Of a stretch of DNA of 19,314 bases, positions 6,871-13,305 are shown piece after piece. The notes under the pieces were generated by a model, which was not told the origin of the DNA, did not search any database, and saw only the letters and a program-made list of their open reading frames with translations. The position numbers were made by a program, and so were the translations under genes. This DNA comes from Porphyromonadaceae bacterium UBA7141 (GTDB lineage Bacteria > Bacteroidota > Bacteroidia > Bacteroidales > Muribaculaceae). The DNA lies in contig DKWX01000007.1 in NCBI GenBank assembly GCA_002491945.1, positions 1-19,314 of the forward strand, in the 5' to 3' direction. The stretch's first letter is position 1. Every line of letters begins with the position of its first letter.

Positions 6871-7299
6871 ATGACCGCTATAGTAATAATCCTCGCGATT
6901 ATAGCCATTTGGCTGATTTTTGCACCATATATACGCCCCTGGCTGCAACGCAGGGCCGAGCAGAAACTTGCCGATTATCTTCGCCGGCAGATGGGAATGC
7001 CAACTGAAAAGGAGCAGCGTCAGGCTGAAAAAAATGCCAGAAACCGACGTAATGCCGCCTACGGCACCTGGACAAATCCTGTCGGGCATCAGAATACCCG
7101 CTCCCGGCATCCGGCCGATGAACCCCTTATTCCCAAGGAATATGCCGTGGATGTGGAATACACCGAAATACGCGAATTCGCACAGACTGTCATCAAGGAC
7201 GATTCGTCCAAGTCAGACGCCAAGACCGGTTTTGCCGCCGAATGTCAGGTCAGTGATGTGGAATATACTGAAATCAGACAAAAAAATGCAACCCGATAA
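6871..7299 (+). CDS. DUF4834-type small membrane-anchored protein
   Basis: The 142-residue product starts with one transmembrane helix (residues 3-19) followed by a basic, charged region (about 24-62) typical of a cytoplasmic face. A low-complexity middle leads to a C-terminal tail in which DVEYTEIR occurs twice (residues 94-101 and 129-136). Its composition and place directly after pssA fit the DUF4834 family of Bacteroidales, whose function is unknown to me. A TTG at 6847 could extend it by eight residues, but ATG at 6871 gives a cleaner membrane-anchor start. The gene overlaps the next one by 14 bases. A role in lipid synthesis is only inferred from context. Confidence 0.75.
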   Translation: MTAIVIILAIIAIWLIFAPYIRPWLQRRAEQKLADYLRRQMGMPTEKEQRQAEKNARNRRNAAYGTWTNPVGHQNTRSRHPADEPLIPKEYAVDVEYTEIREFAQTVIKDDSSKSDAKTGFAAECQVSDVEYTEIRQKNATR

Positions 7300-8167
7300 A
7301 ACTCTATACGTCTCTGACCTTGACGGGACTCTCCTCGACTCATCAATCAGAATCCCCGGGGAAGCGGCCGATATGATCAACCGCGCCATCGACTGCGGAG
7401 CGCTCTTCACCGTGGCCACGGCCCGCACTCCCGGCACTTTAGGCAGTCTGCTGCGCGAAATCCATCTGAATCTTCCGGCAATCGTAATGACCGGCGCCAC
7501 TATGTGGCATCGCGACTCGGGCGCATACTCGAATACACAGTTCTTCCCCGAATCAGTCATCTCCGAACTGAGGGAGATATACAGCAGCCACGGATTGTCG
7601 TATTTCCTCTACACACTGCGCGACAATAAGATATACGTGTATCATCACGGACCCCTGTCCGACATGGAACGAGAATTCATCGCCGCGCGGTCGCACAGTC
7701 CGTATAAGACTTTCATTATCCCTCCGGATGGCAACAGTCTATTCCCTGAAAAAATCGACAATGCGATGCTGCTCTTTGCCATGCAGCCCGCAGGAATGGC
7801 GCATCCGGCCTACAGGAGACTATGCGAGGTGGAGGGGGTCACTCCGATGTGCTATAATGATGCCAATGATCCTGAAATAGCCATGATTGAGGTGTTTCCG
7901 GAACATGCCTCAAAGGCGCAGGCCATCCGCACTCTCGCGCGTGATTGCGGCGCCGGCAGGATTGTGGTGTTCGGCGATAATCTCAATGACCTCTCGATGT
8001 TTGCCATCGCCGATACGGCAGTGGCTGTGAGCAATGCCGTACCCGAGGTACTGGAGAAGGCTGATGTCGTCATCGGGCATCACGACTCTTCGGCCGTGGC
8101 CCGCTACATACTCTCTGATTACCTCGATTCTGCCGATGCTGCCAAATCGCGAATTCTTGAGTTATAG
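7286..8167 (+). CDS. Cof-type HAD-superfamily phosphatase
   Basis: The 293-residue product is a soluble HAD hydrolase of the IIB (Cof/YidA) type, which removes phosphate from small molecules such as sugar phosphates. Motif I is DLDGTLLD with nucleophile Asp11 and acid Asp13. Motif II is in VATART (Thr45). Lys210 in EHASKAQAI is motif III, and GDNLND (230-235) is motif IV, binding Mg2+. The large C2-type cap lies between motifs II and III (about 80-195). The substrate cannot be read from sequence. The ATG at 7286 is chosen because upstream codons in this frame overlap the DUF4834 gene in another frame; the two genes overlap by 14 bases and are probably co-translated. Confidence 0.9.
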   Translation: MQPDKTLYVSDLDGTLLDSSIRIPGEAADMINRAIDCGALFTVATARTPGTLGSLLREIHLNLPAIVMTGATMWHRDSGAYSNTQFFPESVISELREIYSSHGLSYFLYTLRDNKIYVYHHGPLSDMEREFIAARSHSPYKTFIIPPDGNSLFPEKIDNAMLLFAMQPAGMAHPAYRRLCEVEGVTPMCYNDANDPEIAMIEVFPEHASKAQAIRTLARDCGAGRIVVFGDNLNDLSMFAIADTAVAVSNAVPEVLEKADVVIGHHDSSAVARYILSDYLDSADAAKSRILEL

Positions 8168-8169
8168 AC

Positions 8170-8193
8170 ATCGGTCTGTATACCCGATATTTT
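8170..8193 (+). terminator. Weak hairpin between the HAD gene and the histidine kinase gene
   Basis: ATCGG (8170-8174) pairs with CCGAT (8184-8188), followed by ATTTTAA. The stem is only five base pairs and the T-run is short, so it may give partial termination at best. It could equally be chance. Confidence 0.22.
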
Positions 8194-8211
8194 AAGACCC
8201 CAACTGTCATT

Positions 8212-9438
8212 ATGGCCCGTCTTTCTTTCTACGACAATCAGCGCGCCGGCAAGATTATCTTCCTGGCAATTAGCCTTTCGGCTGTAGTGGCGGTGATGCT
8301 TATATCAAATAATCTGGTGAAGGCCCTGGCCCAACAAGAGCGTGAACGAATGAACATCTGGGCCAAAGCCACCGAACGTCTGGCGAAGGCGGATGTGGAT
8401 TCCGATTTCGAATTTCTGCTTTCCATAATCGAGCAGAATAATTCCATCCCGGTAATGGTGGCCGATGATGATTTCAATATAATCGAATTCAGAAATTTTA
8501 ATCTTCCGGAACATCAGCCCGAGGCCGGCGCCGGATTCGAGCAACTATCCCAACGCAACCGACGCTATCTGCTCAAGCGCCTTAAGGCTCAGGGAGGCGA
8601 CACGCCCCTGCATCTGATGGCACGCAAGAACCCTCATTTCATCGAAGTGGAAATCTTCGATAATACACGACAATATATCTATTACGAAGATTCGATTCTG
8701 CTCAAGAGGCTGAGTCTATACCCATATGTGCAGCTGGGGGTTATGGTGGTGCTTGTGGCTATAATATATCTTGCGGTGCTTTACTCAAAGCGTGCCGAAC
8801 AAAACAGAGTATGGGTCGGGCTTTCTAAAGAGACCGCTCATCAGCTCGGCACTCCCATATCATCTCTTATGGCATGGACCCAGTATCTTGAAGTCACCGG
8901 TGCCGACAAGGATGTGACTACAGAAATCGATAAGGATGTGCGACGGCTCTCGGTGATAGCCGACAGATTCTCGAAAATCGGATCTGCACCGGAACTTAAT
9001 GTGGAATATCTCAATGACGTAGTGGGCTCGTCGCTCGATTATATGAAGAACAGGATTTCAGGCAAAGTCGCCATCGCGATGCATCTGGATTCCGACGATC
9101 ATGGGGTGCGTCTGTCGCGTCCACTGTTTGAATGGGTAATGGAGAATCTCACCAAAAACGCTGTCGATGCGATGGATGGAGAAGGATCTATCGACATCAC
9201 CACCGGGGCCGAGAAGAATCTTGCCTTTATCGAAATTTCTGACACGGGGAAAGGTATAGCCCGAAAAAACTTCAAGACTGTTTTCAATCCCGGGTACACC
9301 ACCAAGAAGCGTGGCTGGGGACTCGGTCTGACTCTCGTGAAACGCATAATCGAGGAGTATCATGGAGGTAGAATATTCGTAAAATGTTCAGAACCCGGAC
9401 AAGGCACGACGTTCCGCATCGAATTGCCGATACTCTGA
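8212..9438 (+). CDS. Orphan membrane sensor histidine kinase
   Basis: This 408-residue kinase has TM1 at about 15-32, a periplasmic sensor region of about 140 residues and TM2 at about 172-191. It is followed almost at once by the dimerisation/phosphoacceptor helix KETAHQLGTPISSL with His210. No HAMP or PAS domain is evident. The ATPase domain is complete: N-box ENLTKNAVDAM (Asn312, Asn316), G1 DTGKGI (344-349), F-box VFNPGYTTK and G2 GWGLGL (368-373). It should therefore be an active autokinase. The H-box HQLGTP replaces the common HELRTP, a variant I associate with Bacteroidetes kinases. No response regulator is encoded in the window, so its partner is unknown. It follows the HAD gene by 44 bases and faces rpoN tail to tail with 42 bases between. 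Confidence 0.93.
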   Translation: MARLSFYDNQRAGKIIFLAISLSAVVAVMLISNNLVKALAQQERERMNIWAKATERLAKADVDSDFEFLLSIIEQNNSIPVMVADDDFNIIEFRNFNLPEHQPEAGAGFEQLSQRNRRYLLKRLKAQGGDTPLHLMARKNPHFIEVEIFDNTRQYIYYEDSILLKRLSLYPYVQLGVMVVLVAIIYLAVLYSKRAEQNRVWVGLSKETAHQLGTPISSLMAWTQYLEVTGADKDVTTEIDKDVRRLSVIADRFSKIGSAPELNVEYLNDVVGSSLDYMKNRISGKVAIAMHLDSDDHGVRLSRPLFEWVMENLTKNAVDAMDGEGSIDITTGAEKNLAFIEISDTGKGIARKNFKTVFNPGYTTKKRGWGLGLTLVKRIIEEYHGGRIFVKCSEPGQGTTFRIELPIL

Positions 9439-9480
9439 CCCCCTATCCCTGCATCACCCGCTCCGCGACTCCGACGGCCA

Positions 9481-10944
9481 TCATAGCTGCCGACGCAGAC
9501 GAGCCACAAGAATACCTGTGCGGTCGCGGTATTTGGCCACTGTGCGCCGCGAGACATCATAACCGCGCTTCAGCAGCTCGCCCCGCAGTTTCTCATCGCT
9601 CAGCGGGTGCTTCTTGTCTTCATGTTCCACCAATTCGCGTATCGCAGCCTCAATCTGACGGTTGGTCAGCACATCTGCCTGCACACGCTCGGCTTCCTTT
9701 ACATCGGTAACCTCGTCTGAGTCTGTGACCGGCGATTCTTCCGCATCCTGACGATGCATGGATGTGACCGTATCACTGAAAAACGCCCGCACAGGCATCA
9801 CTGAGCCCCAGGGAGTGGACACGTACTTATTGTTGGTGGCCCGCGACACCACGGATTTATCAAGCCCCGTGACTCGCTCTATATCCCTGAGTATCATAGG
9901 ACGGAGGGCATACACATCGCCTGTCTCGAAATATTCCCGCTGATGATTCACAATGGCTGTCATGACACTCATCATCGTGAGCTGGCGCTGACGCAGAAGC
10001 TGGATGAATTCGGAGGCGCTTTTATAGCGGTCGCGCACAAATTCCGTACCCTTGCGCGGACGTCCACGCCTCCCCTCCATGCCTCTGACAGCCTCTGCAA
10101 AGCTCTCGCCGACGGCCAGTTCCGGGATATGATTGTTGAGCGAGATGTGAAGTCCGTCATCCTCACGCCCCACATTGTAATCGGGCACAATCACTCCGGC
10201 CGCAGTCTCCGCCGCGCCACCATACGCCGCGCCGGGTTTGGGATTGAGAGTGAGTATCAGCTCATTGGCCTCTGCAATCTCTTCCCTGCTCATATGCAGG
10301 GCTGAAATTATACGATGGCTATGGCGCATAGAGAATGCTTCAAACTGATTTTCAAGAATGCGGATACTGTCGTCGCGCACTTTCGACGCAGGCATACGCC
10401 GCAACTGAAGCAAAAGGCAATCGCGAAGATTCTCGGCGCCTACACCGGCGGGATCAAGCGAACGCAAAAGCCTCAATGCCTCTTCTGCCACATCCCGGCT
10501 CACCTCTACACCGCTGTGGGCGGCCAGATCCTCAATCACCATGTCAAGCGGACGACGCAGATACCCGTTGCTGTCAAGATTGCCGATAAGATAACGTGCC
10601 ACCCCCGTAACAGTGGCATCGGCCGGACTCTGTGCCACCTGCTCAAGGAGGATGTCGTAAAGCGACTCTCCCATATCGGCAGGTGCAAATTCCCGCGCCC
10701 CTTCGTCTGACACGGAGCCGGCACAGCGACGCACATACTGCGGCATACGGTCGGACTCCCGAACTCCGTTATCCGGCGCGTCATCCACCACTTCCAGAGC
10801 CGGATTTGACTCAATCTCTCGCTCCACCTCGTCGTCAAGTTCGGGCGCAGTGAGTTCCAGCAGCTCCACAAAGCGAAGCTGCTGCTGAGTCATATGCATA
10901 CCCAGACGAGTCCCTAATGTAAGTTCCTGAGCCATTATGTCCAA
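9481..10944 (-). CDS. rpoN: RNA polymerase sigma-54 factor
   Basis: RpoN directs RNA polymerase to -24/-12 promoters and needs an ATP-driven enhancer-binding activator. Region I is present (TQQQLRFVELLELTAPELDDEVEREIESNPALE, residues 19-51). The core-binding region includes LIGNLDSNGYL and LRSLDPAGVGAENLRDCLLLQL. The C-terminal DNA-binding part has VTGLDKSVVSRATNNKYVSTPWG and the RpoN box SRRTVAKYRD (465-474). Length (487) is normal. Two unusual stretches are an AT-hook-like RGRPRK (293-298) and an acidic insert of about 35 residues (391-427) between FFS and the RpoN-box domain. A start three codons later (MAQ, at 10935) resembles family starts and may be the real one. No enhancer-binding activator is present in the window. 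Confidence 0.95.
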   Translation of the reverse strand: MDIMAQELTLGTRLGMHMTQQQLRFVELLELTAPELDDEVEREIESNPALEVVDDAPDNGVRESDRMPQYVRRCAGSVSDEGAREFAPADMGESLYDILLEQVAQSPADATVTGVARYLIGNLDSNGYLRRPLDMVIEDLAAHSGVEVSRDVAEEALRLLRSLDPAGVGAENLRDCLLLQLRRMPASKVRDDSIRILENQFEAFSMRHSHRIISALHMSREEIAEANELILTLNPKPGAAYGGAAETAAGVIVPDYNVGREDDGLHISLNNHIPELAVGESFAEAVRGMEGRRGRPRKGTEFVRDRYKSASEFIQLLRQRQLTMMSVMTAIVNHQREYFETGDVYALRPMILRDIERVTGLDKSVVSRATNNKYVSTPWGSVMPVRAFFSDTVTSMHRQDAEESPVTDSDEVTDVKEAERVQADVLTNRQIEAAIRELVEHEDKKHPLSDEKLRGELLKRGYDVSRRTVAKYRDRTGILVARLRRQL

Positions 10945-11076
10945 TTTAGAGCGGTGTCACTAATTTTTACTTTCCCCATATTACCCGCACACCACGTCGG
11001 CCGACACATCACTCGAAATGACGCCACGCCGGCACCCGGGACACACTATCCCCCTCCGCTTTTCCCAATTCATATG

Positions 11077-11084
11077 CAAATATA
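11077..11084 (-). promoter_or_regulatory. Candidate -7 box for rpoN
   Basis: TATATTTG on the minus strand fits TAnnTTTG and lies about 130 bases before the rpoN start. No clear -33 TTG is present at the right distance. The rest of the 10945-11155 gap has no ORF or strong hairpin that I could find. Confidence 0.35.
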
Positions 11085-11155
11085 ACTCCAAAAATCACAT
11101 TCCACACCCACCGACAAGACAAAATCGAACGCCGGAAAAAATATTTACCAAAATA

Positions 11156-11187
11156 ATTGCCTATCCCACAATTTATTCTTAACTTTG
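11156..11187 (+). promoter_or_regulatory. Promoter of the TPR gene
   Basis: TTG at 11156-11158 and TAACTTTG at 11180-11187 are separated by 21 bases, a good match to the Bacteroidetes -33/-7 pattern. The implied start near 11194 gives a 5' untranslated region of about 75 bases before the ATG at 11268. Confidence 0.7.
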
Positions 11188-11267
11188 CAATTCAGAGCGA
11201 GCTCCAATCTTAACAGGAGTTCTTCCAATTTGAAAAAGTTACTTAAAAATATCATTGTTGACAACCA

Positions 11268-11948
11268 ATGGCAACTAACGACAACGACCAGAAGCAAAAC
11301 GCTATCGACAACATCAATGACAGCCTCACCCGCGCCACCGAGCACGTGGCCAACAACAAAAAGGTAATCTATTGGTGTGTAGCATTGATTGTAATCTTTG
11401 CAGCCGGCGGAGCCGCCTGGTACTGGGGATATCTCAAGCCCTCTTACAAAAACTCCCAGAACGCTTACTTCCAGGTAGAGACAAAAGCCAATGGCAACGA
11501 CTCAATCGCAGCCGTGGAATATGCCAAAGTAGCCGACAAATTCTCCGGCTCAGATGCCGGTAATCTCGCCGCTCTTCAGGCAGCCGAGGCGTTCTATCGC
11601 CAGGGCAATTATGAGCAGGCCGCCAGATATCTTAAAGGCTTCAGCACAAAAGACGACATCATGCAGGCTCAGGCTAATGTGCTTCTCGGCGACTCTTATG
11701 TCAACATCAAGAAATACGACGAGGCCATCTCCGCCTATGACAAGGCCCTCCGCCTCGCCGCCGGCAACCAGCAAATCGCACCCGCAGTGCTTTGGAAAAA
11801 GGCCAATATCTTCGATGCTCAGAAGAAATATCAGGATGCCCTCAACTGCTACAAACAGATTAAGGATTCCTATCCCACTTTCAGCTTCGGCAACGGCATC
11901 TCTATCGACGCTTACATTGCCCGCGAAGAGGCACGTCTCGCAAAGTAA
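11268..11948 (+). CDS. Membrane-anchored tetratricopeptide-repeat protein
   Basis: The 226-residue product has a short polar N-terminus, one transmembrane helix at about 33-54 (VIYWCVALIVIFAAGGAAWYWGY) and then TPR-like helical pairs to the end, including NLAALQAAEAFYRQGNYEQAARYL, AQANVLLGDSYVNIKKYDEAISAYDKAL and PAVLWKKANIFDAQKKYQDALNCYKQI. There is no signal cleavage site, so the TPR domain should be tethered to the inner membrane facing the periplasm (N-in). The layout resembles YfgM-type proteins that assist the Sec translocon, but I could not confirm that relationship. It is a single-gene unit with its own promoter and a strong terminator at 12056. Confidence 0.85.
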   Translation: MATNDNDQKQNAIDNINDSLTRATEHVANNKKVIYWCVALIVIFAAGGAAWYWGYLKPSYKNSQNAYFQVETKANGNDSIAAVEYAKVADKFSGSDAGNLAALQAAEAFYRQGNYEQAARYLKGFSTKDDIMQAQANVLLGDSYVNIKKYDEAISAYDKALRLAAGNQQIAPAVLWKKANIFDAQKKYQDALNCYKQIKDSYPTFSFGNGISIDAYIAREEARLAK

Positions 11949-12055
11949 AAACAGTCTTTCTCTCCCCGCCAATCCAGATTCATCACCCTGTGTGACGCAT
12001 CACCATCTATCGAATCCTATCCATAAAATAATAAAACACTTTGCTTATTTTATGA

Positions 12056-12093
12056 AAAGGTCTGTGGTTTTCGAGCCACAGGCCTTTCCTTTT
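12056..12093 (+). terminator. Intrinsic terminator after the TPR gene
   Basis: AAAGGTCTGTGG (12056-12067) pairs with CCACAGGCCTTT (12076-12087), a 12-bp stem with one G-U pair and an 8-base loop, followed by CCTTTT. It lies about 105 bases after the stop codon. Confidence 0.8.
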
Positions 12094-12151
12094 ATCCTCG
12101 CCACCGCCATCATATATACGAACTATTATCTCCTCAAGCCGTATATATTAT

Positions 12152-12259
12152 AAGCAAGTGTTCATAAGTAAGTGTTCAAATTTAATTTATACAATATGCG
12201 GGCTTATTTTTTAGTCGATTCCGGTGGGCTGTTTTTTTTAGCCGATTCCGGTGCGGAGT
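12152..12259 (+). repeat. Dispersed intergenic repeat, copy 2 (with doubled hairpin module)
   Basis: Two tandem arms (AAGCAAGTGTTCAT, then AAGTAAGTGTTCAAA) lead into the 35-base core at 12166-12200. Two tandem T-loop modules follow. The first is GGCT (12201-12204), T-rich loop, AGTC (12213-12216), then GATTCCGGTG. The second is GGCT (12227-12230), T-rich loop, AGCC (12240-12243), then GATTCCGGTGCGGAGT. The second module is nearly the same as the one in copy 3. It lies in the gap between the TPR terminator and crcB. Confidence 0.75.
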
Positions 12260-12406
12260 AAGAAGAATATCAACATATTCGACTCAACGATCGGCCACAC
12301 GCACATTACAGTATCTCTGCATGCGCCGGGCGCTATCTGAATACACAGACATCAGACTACGACATACACATAAGATTACGGACATACACATACCTACGAC
12401 ACGCAT
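12260..12406 (+). other. Upstream region of crcB, no recognised promoter or riboswitch
   Basis: I found no TAnnTTTG box and nothing resembling the fluoride (crcB) riboswitch. The stretch holds a 12-base direct repeat, GACATACACATA, at 12361-12372 and 12381-12392 (20-base period). Its end is part of a 14-base repeat that recurs after crcB. Confidence 0.5.
12361..12392. repeat. 12-base direct repeat upstream of crcB
   Basis: GACATACACATA occurs at 12361-12372 and again at 12381-12392, about two helical turns apart and 14 bases before the crcB start codon. It could be a tandem operator or simple local sequence similarity. Confidence 0.45.
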
Positions 12407-12796
12407 ATGAACATATGGGTAAGAATAACATTAGTAGCGATTGCTGGCGGCCTGGGGGCCGCCGCACGTTATCTTATCGTACTCCTGCTTAAAAATTCTC
12501 CTTTGGGATTCGCCACATGGGTCATCAACTCAATAGGATGCCTGGTGATAGGCATTTTAAGCGGATGGCTCGCAAATAATTCTTGTCTGTGGAACGAACA
12601 GACCCGAACCGCCTTCACGCTCCTCACCATGACAGGATTCTGCGGTGGATTCTCCACATTCTCAAGTTTCACTCTCGACAGCGTAAAATACTATGAAGCC
12701 GGACAGTTCCTGACATGGCTCATCTTCGGCGCCATGACCATCTTCGTAGGTCTCTTCGGTTGCGCACTGGGCTACTATATAGGCAAACACATATAA
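12407..12796 (+). CDS. crcB: Fluoride channel Fluc/CrcB
   Basis: CrcB is an inner-membrane fluoride exporter that works as an antiparallel dimer of four-helix subunits. The 129-residue product has the family hallmarks: GGLGAAARY near the N-terminus, TWVINSIGC with pore Asn41, and GFCGGFSTFSSF (78-88), which supplies the phenylalanines that line the ion path. Four hydrophobic helices are visible and the length is typical. Only one crcB is present here, consistent with a homodimer. It stands alone, flanked by repeat DNA, with no recognised promoter or fluoride riboswitch. ATG at 12407 is preceded by an A-rich stretch and is the only sensible start. Confidence 0.96.
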   Translation: MNIWVRITLVAIAGGLGAAARYLIVLLLKNSPLGFATWVINSIGCLVIGILSGWLANNSCLWNEQTRTAFTLLTMTGFCGGFSTFSSFTLDSVKYYEAGQFLTWLIFGAMTIFVGLFGCALGYYIGKHI

Positions 12797-12810
12797 AAGC
12801 TCTGCAAGCC

Positions 12811-12840
12811 GAAAAAAGATGCCGGAGACGGGGTCCGGCA
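12811..12840 (-). terminator. Intrinsic terminator on the minus strand (distal)
   Basis: TGCCGGA (12820-12826) and TCCGGCA (12834-12840) form a perfect GC-rich 7-bp stem. Read leftward, the stem is followed by TCTTTTTTC (12819-12811). In the rightward direction there is no T-run, so it does not serve crcB. Confidence 0.65.
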
Positions 12841-12857
12841 CACGACACGCATATGCA

Positions 12858-12891
12858 CAAAAAAAGACAGACCACTTTCACAAGAAGTCTG
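12858..12891 (-). terminator. Intrinsic terminator on the minus strand (proximal)
   Basis: Read leftward, CAGACTTC pairs with GTGGTCTG (plus 12884-12891 with 12868-12875; one mismatch and one G-U pair) around an 8-base loop. It is followed by TCTTTTTTT (A-run at plus 12859-12865). Confidence 0.6.
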
Positions 12892-13049
12892 CCGCAGTGC
12901 GAATCAAATTTATTTCTACAAACCTAACATAAACGATTTAGTCGTCAATACTAATTTTTTACACCTTTACTAACCTTGTAATCTTTTTCTGCCTTATGAG
13001 AATTTACTTAATCAAGAGAAAGAGTATGGATGAAAAGAATCTCTTTTTC
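12858..13049 (-). ncRNA. Candidate small RNA (or 3'-UTR-derived RNA)
   Basis: A near-consensus minus-strand promoter (13056-13087) implies a transcript starting near 13049, and intrinsic terminators lie at 12858-12891 and 12811-12840. The roughly 190 bases between contain no minus-strand ORF longer than a few codons. Near the 5' end a stem of GAAAAAGA against TCTTTTC (about 13032-13051) is possible. No known RNA family was recognised. The two terminators may instead close a long 3' untranslated region of the DUF6377-type gene that ends at 13306, in which case this RNA would be a 3'-UTR product. This is inference from signals only. Confidence 0.35.
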
Positions 13050-13055
13050 ACGATG

Positions 13056-13087
13056 CAAAGTTACTATGATTTTTGCCGCAATCAAAA
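13056..13087 (-). promoter_or_regulatory. Near-consensus minus-strand promoter with no gene downstream
   Basis: On the minus strand TTTTG (plus 13083-13087) is followed after 19 bases by TAACTTTG (plus 13056-13063). This is one of the best Bacteroidetes promoter matches in the window, and it points into a gap with no ORF. Confidence 0.55.
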
Positions 13088-13106
13088 CTTTGTAATCATC
13101 ATATAA

Positions 13107-13305
13107 GGTCAAATATAAGTTGTCTAAGTTTTAACACCTTGTCTTACCGTCAGTTAAAAATCTACAATATAACTCTTCATACAGCTTGAATCTAAATATC
13201 AGCTACTCCCTGATTGTCTTATTTCCCCTATTTACACCTCCCTCGGAAGAGCCTTTCCGGCCATCGCCAAAGCTGTGAGCCACGCCCGGTGCCCCCCACC
13301 GCCTG
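13107..13305. other. Gap downstream of the DUF6377-type gene, nothing recognised
   Basis: AT-rich sequence turning GC-rich near 13250. CGGAA/TTCCG around 13243-13258 could form a 5-bp stem, but no T-run follows on either strand. No ORF or convincing terminator is seen. Confidence 0.4.

Larger units (their letters stand above)
12396..12855. repeat. 14-base direct repeat bracketing crcB
   Basis: ACGACACGCATATG is found exactly at 12396-12409 (ending in the crcB start codon) and at 12842-12855 (46 bases after the crcB stop). The range given spans both copies; only the ends are the repeat. Confidence 0.5.

Noticed and set aside
6920..7285. A 122-codon N-terminal extension of the HAD gene
   Set aside because: These codons lie over the DUF4834 gene in a different frame, and the HAD motif begins normally right after ATG 7286.
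9439..9480. A shared bidirectional terminator between the histidine kinase gene and rpoN
   Set aside because: The 42-base gap shows no stem of useful length and no T-runs.
10945..11155. A sigma-54 (-24/-12) promoter near rpoN
   Set aside because: No TGGCAC-N5-TTGC-like sequence with the GG and GC doublets at the right spacing was seen upstream of rpoN by eye.
12260..12406. A fluoride riboswitch upstream of crcB
   Set aside because: The conserved riboswitch sequence and pseudoknot-forming elements were looked for and not found by eye; a covariance-model search would settle it.
12811..12891. The two hairpins after crcB as crcB terminators
   Set aside because: On the plus strand neither is followed by a T-run; the T-runs lie on the minus strand, so they end leftward transcripts.
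12996..13106. A 36-codon plus-strand ORF (MRIYLIKRKSMDEKNLF...)
   Set aside because: It lies over the minus-strand promoter at 13056-13087, has only a weak -7-like TAACCTTG upstream, no recognisable domain, and a composition explained by AT-rich DNA. Ribosome profiling could rescue it.
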